DNA of 64,000 bases. Source: Neurospora intermedia (taxonomy: Eukaryota > Ascomycota > Sordariomycetes > Sordariales > Sordariaceae). Numbering within the stretch: the stretch's first letter is position 1; each line of letters starts with the position of its first letter. A model generated the notes under the pieces. The model had not been told where the DNA came from. It did not search any database and worked only from the letters and a program-made list of their open reading frames with translations. Where the stretch lies: NCBI GenBank assembly GCA_037102815.1, contig BTPP01000012.1:1-64000 (forward strand), given 5' to 3'. The translations under genes were made by a program, and so were the position numbers. Positions 35,197-47,597 of the stretch are shown here, one piece after another.

Positions 35197-35786
35197 CTAG
35201 GAGCAACCACTAGCGCGATTCGAAAGGCATTGGGTAGTGCAAGTATTTCCAATCAAGGTATCCCTGGTCAATGCGCTGACATAGCTGTCGCTAACACAGC
35301 CATTCAGCGCCTTCCGGGCCGCGGACTGCAGGTACCAGAACTGCGCATCCTGGACGACGTTCGCCCAGCTGATGCAGCACTGGTTGCCGCCCTGGCTCAA
35401 GCAGACCGAGCGAGGAGACTGCGGGATGGTCTGAGTCGAAAGACCGTTGATCAAGTTGGTGCACACGGGCGCGTAGGCACGGTGGGAACCGGAGCAGGTC
35501 ACGGCGTTGGAGCCGCAGCGTTTGTCGAGCTCCGGTGACGGGGTGGAGCGGTCCGTGAGAGGAGTCGATTCATCGCCGTACCTGGCAGGAGAGGTGTTAG
35601 TGGCCGTGCACTTATGGCGCGGACGCGAAGGGGATGAAAAGGGGTAACTTACCAGGTGATGGTTCCATTTTCGGTCTCAGTCTGCTCAATGATGACGAGA
35701 CCATCCTCAGCGGGAGCCGGAACAGGGCTGGCAGAGGCAATAGCGGCCAGGATCGCGCTGATGGCGAGGATCTGCTTGGAGAGCAT
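35197..35786 (-). CDS. Secreted WD-like domain protein, ten cysteines, 172 aa
   Basis: Exons 35,786-35,653 and 35,581-35,197 join in frame (TITW|YGDES). An N-terminal signal peptide (MLSKQILAISAILAAIASAS) is followed by an acidic propeptide ending in Lys-Arg at 65-66, directly before the first Cys. This is a typical Kex2 site. The mature ~106 residues hold ten Cys in the order CGSN, VTC, APVC, SVC, NQCC, NGC, NTC, TQC and SGC, with SPRSVCLSQGGNQCCISW and CTTQCLSNRASGC. I recognise these blocks from small secreted proteins of Sordariomycetes with a WD-like domain, whose function is unknown. Stability in the extracellular space via five disulfides is likely. Confidence 0.82.
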
Positions 35787-37452
35787 TTTGCACAATGAGT
35801 CTTGTTTCTGCGGAAGTGCGTTAGTTCTCGCTCACAAGCGGAGAGATTATCGTGAGCATACCGGTTGAGAAGGGTTTCAAAGCGGTTGGTTGAGGCTAAG
35901 GTACTTTTCAGGATTTTGTCGCGGAGGATGGTGATGAGAGTGAGATTTTCAGACCAAACTCGGCGCGGCTGCTCCAACCTTTATACACGAATCTTCTCAA
36001 TATGACCAAAGATCCGGGCGGAGATGCACCCACCATAATCAGGCCTCTCAGTGTCGAGTCGTCGGCACCTCTGGTCCAGAAAATAGCCATCTACACTCGA
36101 GACCTATGGTGTATGACACATAGTAATCCATTTATTTGACCCATCCGACACACGTGCATGTTACAGAGTGTCATCGTGGGCTACACTTTGGTGTTGTTGA
36201 TGGTCTTCATATCGAGGCATCAGTCACAAACCTTGGTTGACATGGATAACTTGCTGACCTCGCATGAGCCTCAATACTTCAAGCCAATATTGCTGAGTAA
36301 CGTACTCTGTATCCTGCGCTACAGGTACTCATGCCCCGTGATTGGTTTTCCTGTAGTAGCTGAACTCCGAGCCGTTTTAGTTTCCTCATTCGGCAGCTTG
36401 AGTAAGCATGCTGAGTAAGTCTCTTCCAACCCCGGGAATTGACTTAACCCTATGGGAAGGCCATGGAGGACAGCAGGTGGTGTGAAAATCACATGTCCGG
36501 ACACATTGATACGATGTGGTTCCGGTGAGCCAGGTACCTATGCTTGGTACTTAGAGGTAGGTAGTCGACTGAAAGTACCAAATAGATGATCAAACAAATA
36601 AATTCATCAAGTTATTTGGGGTTAGGATTATCTGCACCGGTCAAGAGTGATAGCTGCGACCCGCACATGTAAAGTGGCATTGGTGCCACCACTGTCAGCA
36701 CTATGCGCCCGTCAACCAATTTCAATGTCGGTCAATGCTCATTCACTATATCATTAATTATTGTAGGGTACTCTCCATTCTCTTATAATTTCCCCTGGCT
36801 TTTCCTGTCGTTTTCTCACCATGCTCGCCTTCCTCTTCCGTTGCTCCTGTCTCCTTGTGTCATCAAAAGCTGTACCCCATTCCTCTAAGGTAGAGGTACG
36901 CACACCCATCATGCCTGTTACTCAAACACTGTACCATACATTCCCTTCCCTCCTCCATCTTAAACGGGTATTCCTCGTCAGCCCGCTCACCATGTATTTC
37001 CCACCCCTTGAAAACCTACAGTGAACAATCAGCTGTTCTGCCGGGCCCTTGAGTGTTGTCTGCTCGCCCGCAGATACGCCATCCTGCCATGATATACAAC
37101 AGTGGTCGCCCCTTGATGTCTGTTTTACAAATGAATCGCGTGTCCTTCTTGAACTTATCACCTTTGAGTGTGTTTGTGACGTCAAGGCAGGCATTGCGGC
37201 AGTGGAGGCTTTGATAGGCGGTGGTTTCGTAGGGACGGGAATTTGCAGCCTCTCAGATGACCTACATGATATGTAATCCAATGCATCTCTCAACGAATCC
37301 CCCAACAGCGATGTTTTCTCATAAGTTTGTTGCCAACCCGACCCGTTGGAATGCTACCTGCCCAACGCAAACTGTTGGGGATTGATCGCGCAGGCGTGAT
37401 AGTGCCGACAGAGCGTTAGTCTCTGACATAACGCATGAGGTCTTGTCTACTT
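35787..37452. other. Gene-free intergenic region
   Basis: About 1.7 kb between the start of one minus-strand gene and the end of another. Short frames here are not supported. One cluster of the dispersed GGTACC/TAGAGGTAG motif lies at about 36,530-36,565. Confidence 0.45.
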
Positions 37453-38471
37453 CTAGAACAGCAAAACGCCAACGGAATACCTGTCCGGATTACCAAAGGT
37501 GTTGTCTTTCCCCGTTGCGTTCTTGAGGTAGCAATAATCGCCTTCTGTCGATATCGGACGGTAACGGCTTCTCGTTAGTTGGGTGTTTTCCCTTGATCAA
37601 AACTAGCATGTTCGTGTGCGAACGTAGGTAGGTAAACTTGGTATTGTTGCCACTCACCATTTTTCACTATAGCAACACTCCTGCACAGTCCCATATCTGT
37701 CCCATCCTGTGCTCCTCCCGGCCTTTGCGGCCTGTTTTCCTGGTAGACAATGTTGTACGTTGCGCAAGCATCAATACACGCTTCCAGCGTAGGCAGGTAA
37801 AGTTTCATAATGTCCAAAGTGTCTGGGTTGCCGTGGGGTGCTCCGGCCGGATAGTTCCTGTTGCAGATGCGAACGAAGGATTGAACCTTTGTGAGGCCGC
37901 CCGGGTTAATCGTTACGGTCATACCGTTGCCTGAGGCATCGAGGGGGGTGTATTGGGTGTTGTTAACAGAGGGACAGTTGTCGCTTGGAGCGGGCGAAGG
38001 ACCGAAGGCGGTTGACTGCGTGCCAGTGGTAGTCGTCGGCGATGTCGTCGTCGTAAGTGGAGAAAAGGCTGGTTCTGATTGAGATGGTGGACTAGCGATT
38101 GTTGCCATTGTCGTCGTCGATGAGATGCTTGATCCGGAGATGGACAAGGACGACGGTGGTGATGCCTTCGACTGTGAAGAGTGTTGGCTTGCAGCCAAAC
38201 CGCCGCCTATGCCTCCACCAATGGCCCCAGCGAGCAACATGACTAACCCAATGATAACCGTCCAGAATACTGGCACTGACAATCCAAGCAGTTTTGTGTC
38301 TTGGGGTTGTTGCGAGTAGGCATCGCCTCCGCGTTCTAGCCCGGACGTAGCATAAGAGGGAAAATTTCCAAAGCTGCTGGGCTGTGCCTGCCTCTGCGGA
38401 TGGTATGCTACTTCTAGATTGGAATGACCCGGGTTGTAGCATTTCGCGTTGATCGTGTCAGGGTCCGCCAT
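37453..38471 (-). CDS. Single-TM, Ser/Thr-rich cell-surface protein with Cys ectodomain, 301 aa
   Basis: Exons 38,471-37,658 and 37,544-37,453 join at a GTGAGT donor so that VKN|EGDYCYLKNATG follows. Without this splice the frame would run into an unrelated tail. The layout is a cytoplasmic N-terminus (about 1-65) without a signal peptide and a TM helix (VFWTVIIGLVMLLAGAIGG), then a Gly-rich stretch, a 70-residue Ser/Thr/Pro mucin-like stem and a C-terminal ectodomain with paired Cys (NCPS, RICN, ACIDACAT, GLCRS, DYCYL). The ectodomain resembles PAN/apple-like modules found on many fungal surface proteins. The topology is type II. A role in sensing or adhesion is inference. Confidence 0.8.
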
Positions 38472-39792
38472 TATGTCATGGGAGATGTGGATTTGAAAAG
38501 AACGTGTAAGAGAAAGGAAGTGGATGAAAAGAGAGCAGAACAGCCGTCAGCCAGGCACACAAGAAGGAGAACATGGAAAGCGAGTGGACGCAGGATACCT
38601 CTACCTATTTGTTTCGTGTGTCTGATAGACCCCAATGAACCGTGCCGCCGCCTGAACACGAGATAGCCCATTTCTGGACGAGCCAGACACCTACTCTCTG
38701 AACGAGAGAGTTTCATTGCTCGAGGGAGCTCTGCCTCATCGATGGCTTCATTCCGTGCCGCACAAAACCTGAGTACCTCATTGCTAGGCTCAGCCTTCCA
38801 CTTCAGCTCCAGCGCCGGAAATGCTGCGCTGGAACGTGGGGTCCTGGCGTGAATAACCATCCGCGAGTGTTTTCCAGAAGCATTGAGTAGCGCCCGTCTT
38901 TTCTCGATCCAGGTTCGGGAGACATCCAAGATCCGTCCGCCGGGTTCGACGGAACGAAGCATGGAAGCGCCGCTGCCGTGGGCTGAATGCCGATTTTGGT
39001 GGGTACCTCTAGGTAAGACGGGAAGAGCCATTGCCCGTGATCGATGCAGGGGCCTGATGCCCATAAAACTTCAATTTGGGCAACCGCAGTGAATGCTTCA
39101 GTGCTGTGCTCCTTTTTGGGGAAAAGGGGGGGGGGCTTTTCCCCGCCGGCAGGCACTGCAGGAACTGAATGCAGATGTACGCTAGGGCGAGACTCCACTT
39201 GAAGGCTCCCGCTCTATTTAAGTCCGTTGATTGGTCAATCTTGTCCAGGACGGGAATATTTTGGGACCTTCCTGCACTGCACTGAAGCTTCAAGCTCCAA
39301 CTGGGCTGTGCCCCCTTGCGTTTACTGGCATCGCTTCAGTTTTCTTCCCTTCCACCAGCCGGAGAACCAAACCTACTTATCTTGATGATTGTGAATGCTA
39401 TCCCACCCACGAAATCATAAATTCTGCAGCAGAGGTATCTCTCTCCGCATCTTCGCTAGTATATCCGACTCATTCTCCCATATCCAGATCTTGTCTTGTT
39501 GTCCTGCGCCTCTTTACTGCACCCTGCACCGAGCCAGGCACCGGTAACAACAACATCAACAACAAGTCATCAAGAAACAATACCCACCCCCTGCGCCGGC
39601 GCGGATCGTCATAGTGGGGCACGCCGGACCGACAACTTGCGACAAGTGGTCGGGCATTCACGGCATCCGGGCCCAAGCTCCCGTTTCCGCCAACACTCTC
39701 TCTTCCCGTCTCAACTCGAGCTGCACCTCTCTGTCAGGGACCCTTGCTTTCGTCCTACCAATCGGAATCCTTCCTTGTGGTGTTGATTCAAC
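38472..39792. promoter_or_regulatory. Divergent promoter region
   Basis: About 1.3 kb between divergent genes (the surface protein on minus, Med18 on plus). Immediately upstream of 39,793 are pyrimidine-rich and CAACAACAAC-type tracts typical of fungal leaders. Frames here (such as 38,471-39,064 on minus) lack family support and are treated as non-coding. Confidence 0.45.
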
Positions 39793-40632
39793 ATGCCCGT
39801 CGAAGTCTTCCTCATCACCGTCGTGCCTGCAGCCGATACCACCAAAGCCCGCTCGGTCCTCCACGGCTACACCGAGACGCGTCCCGTCACGCACCGTTTC
39901 ACTCGTGTCCGGCACGTTCGTCGCCTCGACCAGTCTATCCGGGGCATCCCCATCCTGAGGTCTCTGCAGTCCTCGAACCCCAAGCCCGACAGCCTAGCAC
40001 AATGGCAGGACCTGCACTCGACGCTGTCTAGGCAGCAATACATGCTGACTGAACGTGTCGATATAACCCAAGACGTCGACGCCGCCGTGGCTGCTGGTCA
40101 GCCGGTGCCCATGTCGGAGCAGACGCAAAAAGGCGAGAGGATCCTGCGCTTCAATGACTTTCCTGACCCTCCCAACCCCCGAGTCCCCCAAACGGTGATG
40201 CAGCGCAAACAAATCGACATCCGCGAGCCCGGCCCCTTGCTCGAGCAGCACATGGCCGATTCCGGCTTCTCCGTGGCCAACGAGTACATTGAAGAGACGT
40301 ACCACTGGTGGGACAACAGCAACCTCGAGTTTGTTCTGTGGAGGCAGTACAACGACCTTCCGAATCCCACTCCGGCGCCGCTTGTCCAAGTTCCCGATCA
40401 AGCGAACTGGATGGTGCCTGACATGAGCAAGATGGAGCCTGTGGCGCCTTTCTGGATGTTGTATGTGCGTGCCCTGGTGGATGCCAACCCGGTAGACAGG
40501 ATGGCGGAAAGAATGGCGGAGGCGTATGGCAGGTTGGGAAAGGTGGAGAAGGAGCTGGAGGGCGTGTTCAGCTTTATGGTATTTGACCGCAGGGCGCTTG
40601 ACACAAGGTATACGGGGGAGGACCCGGAGTAA
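39793..40632 (+). CDS. med18: Mediator subunit 18 (Med18/Srb5)
   Basis: A single exon of 279 codons. The sequence starts MPVEVFLITVVPAADTTKA, contains the VLHGYTETRPVTHRF segment, and later ISRxR-free conserved blocks such as GPLLEQHMADSGF, EYIEETYHWWDNSNLEF and VLWRQYNDLPNP. This is the pattern of fungal Med18: a curved beta-sheet lipocalin-like protein of the Mediator head module that pairs with Med20 and contacts RNA polymerase II. Length is as expected for filamentous fungi, which carry a longer middle insertion than yeast. No signal or membrane segments; nuclear. Confidence 0.82.
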   Translation: MPVEVFLITVVPAADTTKARSVLHGYTETRPVTHRFTRVRHVRRLDQSIRGIPILRSLQSSNPKPDSLAQWQDLHSTLSRQQYMLTERVDITQDVDAAVAAGQPVPMSEQTQKGERILRFNDFPDPPNPRVPQTVMQRKQIDIREPGPLLEQHMADSGFSVANEYIEETYHWWDNSNLEFVLWRQYNDLPNPTPAPLVQVPDQANWMVPDMSKMEPVAPFWMLYVRALVDANPVDRMAERMAEAYGRLGKVEKELEGVFSFMVFDRRALDTRYTGEDPE

Positions 40633-42686
40633 GAAGTAGAATACCGAGCCTTGGGGGGGAAATATCGGTACGAGTGAAGAGGAAGATGGCGCCAAAGACG
40701 ACGCGGTACTTCAAAATATATAATTTTATCGTCAAACACTGATCATTAGCATCTGACGTAACCTATACGGGCTAGTTTTAACCCTCCATGATCGAAGAAA
40801 CGACATTGATTTGATATCGAAACGCCTGGTCAAGCTGACCACAGGTTTCGAGCCAACAAACGTGATCGGGTTTTTAGTTTGCTCGCTGTCAAAAACAGCA
40901 CCAGGAGGGAGGTACCGCGTCGGCTCTGGTCCCAAGTTAGTGTAGTATGTGTTTTGCTCGGGGTACAGAGCTAACACGTAACCATCTGCGAAGGTTTTCA
41001 CTTTGACAAGAAACTCTGCTCACCTCCTTTTTTTTCAGAGAAGAACATCTCGCATCGGTAATTGAATGGAATACCTTTACACTACATAATGATACCGATT
41101 GAAGTTTGGGGAAGAGGGGTTGGATTCGAGTAGTCATATACACACAGCTACACTAAGTAAGGTAGGTACTCCAGTAATCAAACCATCCATCTTTAGCGTA
41201 GCGGGACATTGGCTTAATCCCAATAACTACCTACCTCTATGTAAGTATAGTTATAGTCAACTTGGCGATTGTAGTGTATGGTGATATGTAAATGGAAATG
41301 GTCAGTGGGTCCGACAGCGTGATGCCGATAGTAACACTGACCTGACTCGTCAGGTCCTCGCTCGAATTCCGCAAGTGCGGGATGGCCGCGCGACCTGACT
41401 GATCGGCAGTCGGCAGGCCGCGGGTCGATCGGGGCGGGAAGTTCCACTTGTAGAAACCGTCCATCCGATTGGCGAGTTCTGCGCACTGGCACCCGACGCT
41501 ACCTCTTCGAATCTAGTGTACATTCCAATTGCGCCGCGGCGGCCATTCTCCGGCTGTTCATTTTTCGTTTCCCTACCTAAGTACGGCGTCACCGCTTCGT
41601 TATACGAACTCCGTCGTGTCGCTCAATGAAACAGCATCATGATGTTCATTGTTCCTTCTCGAATTCTCAAACTTGAGTTCCATTTTACAAAAACGGGGCG
41701 AGTCCCGTCGACGCTCACCAGGTCGGGTGCAACACAACTTGGACACTAGTCGGCCGATCGTCTCGTCGAGCCCCGCACACCGATACGACGCTGCGCTACC
41801 GTACCGAGGCTTAGTACATACCTACATGCCTCGCTACAGACCTCTAGACGACGCTAAGCACTGGACACACGACGCTCAGTCCCGGTCGATGCAGTGGTCT
41901 CACGTCCGGCGAGTATAGCAGCGTGTGACGTAAAGGAATCAATGTACATTGGGTACAAGTAAGTGTCCTTACAGGGCGGATATAGTTTCCTAGAAGTATC
42001 AAGAAAGGTGACAAGGCAGTCAAGAGCTAATGATCATCAACGGTATTACCAGGAACGAAAAGGACGGACGAAAGCCGGACGTTCAAAAATAACATAGCCC
42101 GCTTAGCCATGGAAGCAGCCGAAGCAACGTTGGCGCCTGAAACATCCCCTGCAGAATCCACCTCGGCAGCCCCAGAACGCCAGAGACAGCCATCCATCAT
42201 GTCTTTGGCGTCATGGTGGTGAAACTCAGAGAACACAGGAGCCGGCCGTCCATGCCAGTGAGCCAACGGCGGGCCAAGGAGCCCAATCGTCGCCATCGAG
42301 ACCGCACCCACCAGTAGCAGATCTTATGCTACGAAGCCATCACGTCTTTTGACCGATCTGGAATTTCGGACGAAGATGTCAACATCGATTCCATCATCCA
42401 CACATCGACCGTTGAAAGAGCCCCGCAGCATGCAGGCCGCCAGGCCCCCGCCGCCGACCCTTGATCCCAGTACACTGCAGCGTCACATCCAAGACACTTC
42501 AAACGGTCAACTCCTGGCGACAGACAGGACCCCAGGCCGGCATGCCCCTTCCCTGGCAACTCTTTCCAACATTGAACCACACCTCATGTCCCAACGACAA
42601 GCTAAAGTCAATCTCTTCTCATCTACCTTCAGCTCCTCCGCCCTCCGTCTCCCAGTTCAATTGCCTTTTATGTCGATCGATTCGAG
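40633..42686. other. Intergenic region, possible relic frame at 40.7-41.0 kb
   Basis: About 2 kb without a clear gene. A minus-strand frame at 40,732-41,001 (89 codons; contains DGYVLALYPEQNTYYTNLG) has protein-like composition and could be a relic or a terminal exon, but no start exon or family could be fixed. A second minus-strand frame at 42,027-42,311 is weaker. The stretch from 42,300 leads into the Zn2Cys6 gene. Confidence 0.35.
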
Positions 42687-44691
42687 ATGGTCTACGGCGG
42701 AAAGCCCTCGCGGGGCTGTCGAACATGTCGCGCTCGACGTATCAAGGTACGTCGTGCTCTTGCACGCCCCGGCTTTTTTCCTTGCACGGACGACTGACTG
42801 ACCTATTTCCCCCCTCCTCGCAGTGCGATGAAGGTAAACCAACATGCAAGCAATGCGCAAAGTCAAAGCGTGAATGCGCCGGCTATCGAAACGAATTTGA
42901 GATCGTCCACCGCGACCAGACAAAGTCTACCGTCCGCCGAATGACTAAAGCTCTCAACAAGTCTCGCTCTACTACCACCTCGACCCTGCCGAGCCCCCGT
43001 CCGTCTCCCACGCGACAACAAACGCCCGATCCCATCGCGACGCTCACAGTCCCCCTCGCTCAACGCGCAATCTGCTATTTTGCCTCCAACTTTTTATACG
43101 TGCCGCTGGGCCACATGCCACATGGTCATATGGACTACCTCGTGCCCTTGATCGACTGCGCACCCCCCGATAGCGCCCTCCGAAGCGCCTTCAATGCTTG
43201 TGCTATAGCCGCTCTCGGGAATAGAGAAAAAGCAAACAATGTCAACCTCACCAATCTTTCTCTCCGAGAACACACTGTGGCCCTGGCAAAGACGCATGCT
43301 GCCCTGGGGAATCCCGCCACTGCCAGTTCCGATGCAACGCTCGCTACAGTGCTTCTGCTGGGTTTATACGAGGTTCGTCTGCCAACTCCGACTTTCTCCA
43401 TCTGCGTGGCCCATCCGCTAACGGTTGGCTTGAACAGAGCATCACGGCGATCAAGGAGTCGCGCATGCTGGCATGGCGTTCGCACGTTGACGGAGCAATT
43501 CAGATTGTCAAGCTGCGAGGCCGAGAACAAATGCGCAGCACCAAAACCGGAACGCTCTTGTTCCAAGCAGTGAGGCATCAAGTGGTACGAACCGCGCTTT
43601 CTCCCCAGACAAGCACATACTGACGGCAGGCATACACAGCTCGGCCGCGCACTAACATCGGGTACGCCCCCGCCACTAGGGTCCGATTGGTGGATGGACG
43701 ACATAGGTGATGGGAGCCATCTCTTGCCTGGTGCCGCCATGCACCGCTTCGCCCTTCGAGCCAGTGAACTGCGAGCCGAGGCAGCTGCTTTATTGAATGG
43801 TATCACGCGGACCGTCGAGAATATCGCACTGATGCAAAACATGGCCCATCGAGTGTATTTGCTAGACCAAGAGATAGCTTCCTGTCTTCTTGCTCTGCCG
43901 CCAAACCTACGCTTCAAGACGCTATGCTGGCTATCCTACGATGAGGTAGGTTTATCACCAGGGCGACCGAACAACTACTCCAAACTCGAAGTATTCCCCG
44001 GCCGTGTCGACATGTACCCCGACTTTGTAACCGCCCGTACATGGAACACTGCGCGCACCATACGCCTTGTGCTAGCCTCCCTCGGCATCCGCCTAGCAGC
44101 ATGGCTCAACATGCCCGCCGACTATCGCACAACTGCCGAGTATGCCAGGTCGAAAGCCATCTGTGAAGACACCATTGCCGACGTCATTTCCTCGGTTCCA
44201 TACCATCTCGGATGGCACACCAAGCAACCGGGTCTGTTCGGCAACGATACTGACCGCTCCGGCTTCGTTTGTGGTCACGAGGATGCGATCAAGGCCCTTC
44301 CAGCTTGGTTCCTGGTCTGGGCCCTGACTTGTGTCAAAAACCATGATATGGCGACTGATGAGCAGCGCATTTGGGTGAAGGGCCGACTTCGGTACATTGC
44401 CGACCATGTCGGTATGAAGTATGCCAACCTCGTTAACGACGTAGGTTATTTCCTGCCCTCCCAAGTTGCACCTTGTTATCACTTGCTTGACTAACGCCCA
44501 ACATACGACAGCTTGAACTTCGCTTCCCGTCAATGTTCATCCGCCAGGACGGCACCATGCCTTCGGCTGATCCACTGAGGGCCGGGACGTTCAAAGACCG
44601 CCCAGACCCTGTAAGCGCAAAGCGCACCACCGTCACTACTCCTCGGACTCCTGAAAGCATGGTTTCTGGAGGGAGGCGTCCGTCGCCTTGA
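42687..44691 (+). CDS. Zn2Cys6 fungal transcription factor, 578 aa
   Basis: Five exons, 42,687-42,746, 42,824-43,372, 43,438-43,584, 43,640-44,440 and 44,512-44,691, all joined by phase-0 introns. The binuclear zinc cluster C11-x2-C-x6-C-x6-C-x2-C-x6-C38 is split by intron 1 after the basic segment RARRIK, a common position in this family. A linker with RRMTKALNKSRS and a Ser/Pro-rich stretch follows. The rest is the fungal-specific middle region: LAQRAICYFASNFLY, a HMDYLVPL-type segment, and ESRMLAWRSHVDGAIQIVKLRG, which is conserved in Zn2Cys6 regulators. It should bind CGG-type DNA sites in the nucleus. Targets unknown. No biosynthetic cluster is adjacent. Confidence 0.9.
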
Positions 44692-47597
44692 TAGGATGAC
44701 GTTTAGGATCATTTTTCGATCCCTCTACCATAACACCGAATCAGGAACCACATGGACCGGCCGGAAGATATTCCCGGCGCGGTGAACGGTAGAGGCACAC
44801 AACTACTTTGCTGCCAAATGCCGTTGCTTCAATTGATGAGGAAACGAGGACCTCCGGTTGAACAACGCCTTGTGGCCACCAAACTAGAGTGGGAGCCCTT
44901 GCTTTCCGATAGCCAATCGGCCAAGAGCTAACCCAGGCATTCAACAGCATAGAAACCATGAGCTTCTGTCGGTAGTTTCGGTGCTACCACGACCGAAAAC
45001 GCGGCTCACTGTCGAAATCGACTTGCATATACCCTACACCCAGCCTCGTTGACGCGGCATTGAAATCCAGGGTGGAAAGCGACATTTGCTTTTTTTTTTT
45101 TTTTTTCAGCAACGACTGGTGTAGAAGACAGAAGGATCACTAGCAAACGTTCGGAAGACGGACCGGTTTTACCTTCGAGTCGACATGCGAATCGCTCCCA
45201 GCCGCCGGGCAGTTCAATGTTCAGCACGTACAGTAGATCTGTTGAGCTTGTAATCCAAAGAATGACTTTTTCAACCTTCAGCACTGCGTATTCATCCCTC
45301 TTTTCCTTGATTTTCCTACTTCTTCAGTGCGGCGGGTTTCATTGCCCCCTCACCAGCTACCGCTCCAATATTACGCCACACTCCCATATTGTAACACACC
45401 CTGCCGACCACCCCGTTAGGTCACGCTCAGATGAGTACCTCTACAGCCATATTTTGTCTTCCATTTCGCAGGCACTTTGCTCCTGTGCGTGGCACAAGTC
45501 CAGTGGAGCACAAAGCTGGCTGGGTCATCGAGCTTGTGGTCTCACATATGAGTTATTCCGTCCTCGGGTCGTGCCTGCATTGGCCTAATCGCCCTGTGTC
45601 CTGGGATTATATTGTCGCCTGAGGACATCACATGATCCTCAAAACACATGGCTGTCTCCTTACCGGTCTTCGATGATACCTATCGTCACCTTCGTACCTC
45701 AAAACGTTTCTTGAGAAATGCTGAGTGCTTTATGGGGAAGGTCATGTTCCGAAGGACGACTCGAGAGAAAAGCGGCCGCGCCACTTGAACAGACGTCGGC
45801 ACCTGAGCTTCGAGGCTTTTCGCCAACAGATTATTCTGTTGTCGGAGTCCAAACCAAGACTGCTTCTCAAATACGACCTTAATTGTCCCTGTGTTCGTAT
45901 TTCAGCTAGACCAAAAATGCCTGACGACGCCCGGGCTCTAAGTGACAGCTTGCAGGGTGGCGTATCAACTCCAGTGGGGCAAGCCTCACGCCTGCTTGGT
46001 GAACGACATGTCGCCGGTACCGTGCCTGCATCCTCTCTCAATCTGCGGCAGTCTAGGAGCTAGGGTACCTCTAGTCAGTCGCCTAACATTGTGATTCTGT
46101 TACTCGTACGGGGGCCATTGCCAAGAGCCCTCGCGACGAGGCGACCAAATATGAATTTCTCGGTGGCATTTGTGGTTGCTGATTCACCAAACACTTCCGG
46201 ATATGGAATGTTGCATCGACCTTCCGGTGTGGGTCTTGGTGTTTGCTGGTGCTCAGCGGTGGTCTATTCTCTCTAATGCTAGGCACCTACCTACTTTCAT
46301 AAGCGACGGGACGGAGTCAACACTTAATGTCTCAGCCACTCGGCGTGCAATGATACCCAGGGGCACCTGCACGCAGCCTTCTTGAGTCCTGGCTTATGGC
46401 TTCTGGTCTCTACACCGCTCTGTCTCCAGCATCATGCTAGGCCTCCAAGCACAAGAGGCCATGAAGAAGATATGGACTGCTTGAAGCAGGGCCTCAATCG
46501 ACGGTTGGCTGGCTTGGTTACCTCTACAGGTCCAAGATTCAGTCCTCGACGCCGGGCAAAAGGCTAGAGGTAGCTACTACCCGATAGAATGATCAGGAGT
46601 CAAATCTTCGGGGCTGAGTTCACTTCGTCAGCTATCTGGCTACCTCTACGCAATGTGTCTTTGCCCGAGCGTTCGCAATCCTTCGTTACCTACCTAGTTT
46701 AAAACACAGGAGCTCCTCTCAACCTTCGTCGCCCGCCCTTTTTCTTCCTCACTCCCTTGATACACATTTCTATCTCTCTTTTCCTTCTCTCATTTTCTGG
46801 CCGCGCCACGCAGCATAGCAAAAATCCTGTATTCATGGAGCTGCTGCCTGGCGCCGTGCATCGGAGATACTTGAGGCCATCCACACATCAGCCCTCAGTC
46901 TAGCGTGTGACTGTTGCCTTGTGTCTTCTATGGATGACCTCCCATACTCTGCTGGCGCGTGGCCGACTCGAGTCATGAAGCAAAGCTTTATGGGAACATC
47001 CAAGATATCCATAGGCCTCATACTCACAGATCCTCGAGATTCTACATCTCTCCGGAACGCCTACACAGTTTCCAAGCCTCACCGTGAACCTCAGTCACTG
47101 CTCTGCCAATTCTTTCCGCTGTTATCGCCGAGTGATTCATCCCGGCATTGCACTAGGGCAAGGCAATGCTCCGGGTGAAGCACCCACAACACTTTTTGCA
47201 GCAGTGCCCAACGGTTACTTTCAGTGCATAGGTACCTACCTACTACCTTAGAGGTACCTTATCCAGGTGACAAAGGACCAATCATTTTTGATTCATCTTG
47301 GGGGTGCGGCAACCGTATATCTATCTCAAATGGGCGCAGGTTTGAGGCCAGGCCCCACTCCCGTCTCCCTGGCCAGGGTCAATACCTTGACATCCTTGGA
47401 TTATACTGGCAACAGGACTGTGGTAGAGCACTCAAGCTCGGGTCGCATGCCGCATCGGCCATATGCCCTTGAGGTTCAAGGCCTGTGTAACCAAACATCA
47501 TGAAAGTATTTAGCCGATGGACCGTCATCTCACCTTGCTCGTTGCCTTTCTCCTCCGGTTACCTGCCCGTTTTTCCATCGCCGACACTGCCTACACG
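44692..47597. other. 2.9-kb gene-free region
   Basis: No supported gene. A T-run of 17 or more lies at about 45,090-45,108. The dispersed GGTACCTCTAG-type motif appears near 46,065, 46,500-46,570 and 47,230-47,260. The last few hundred bases are the likely promoter and leader of the ankyrin gene; an in-frame Met at 47,517 would add 27 hydrophobic residues to it. Confidence 0.45.
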
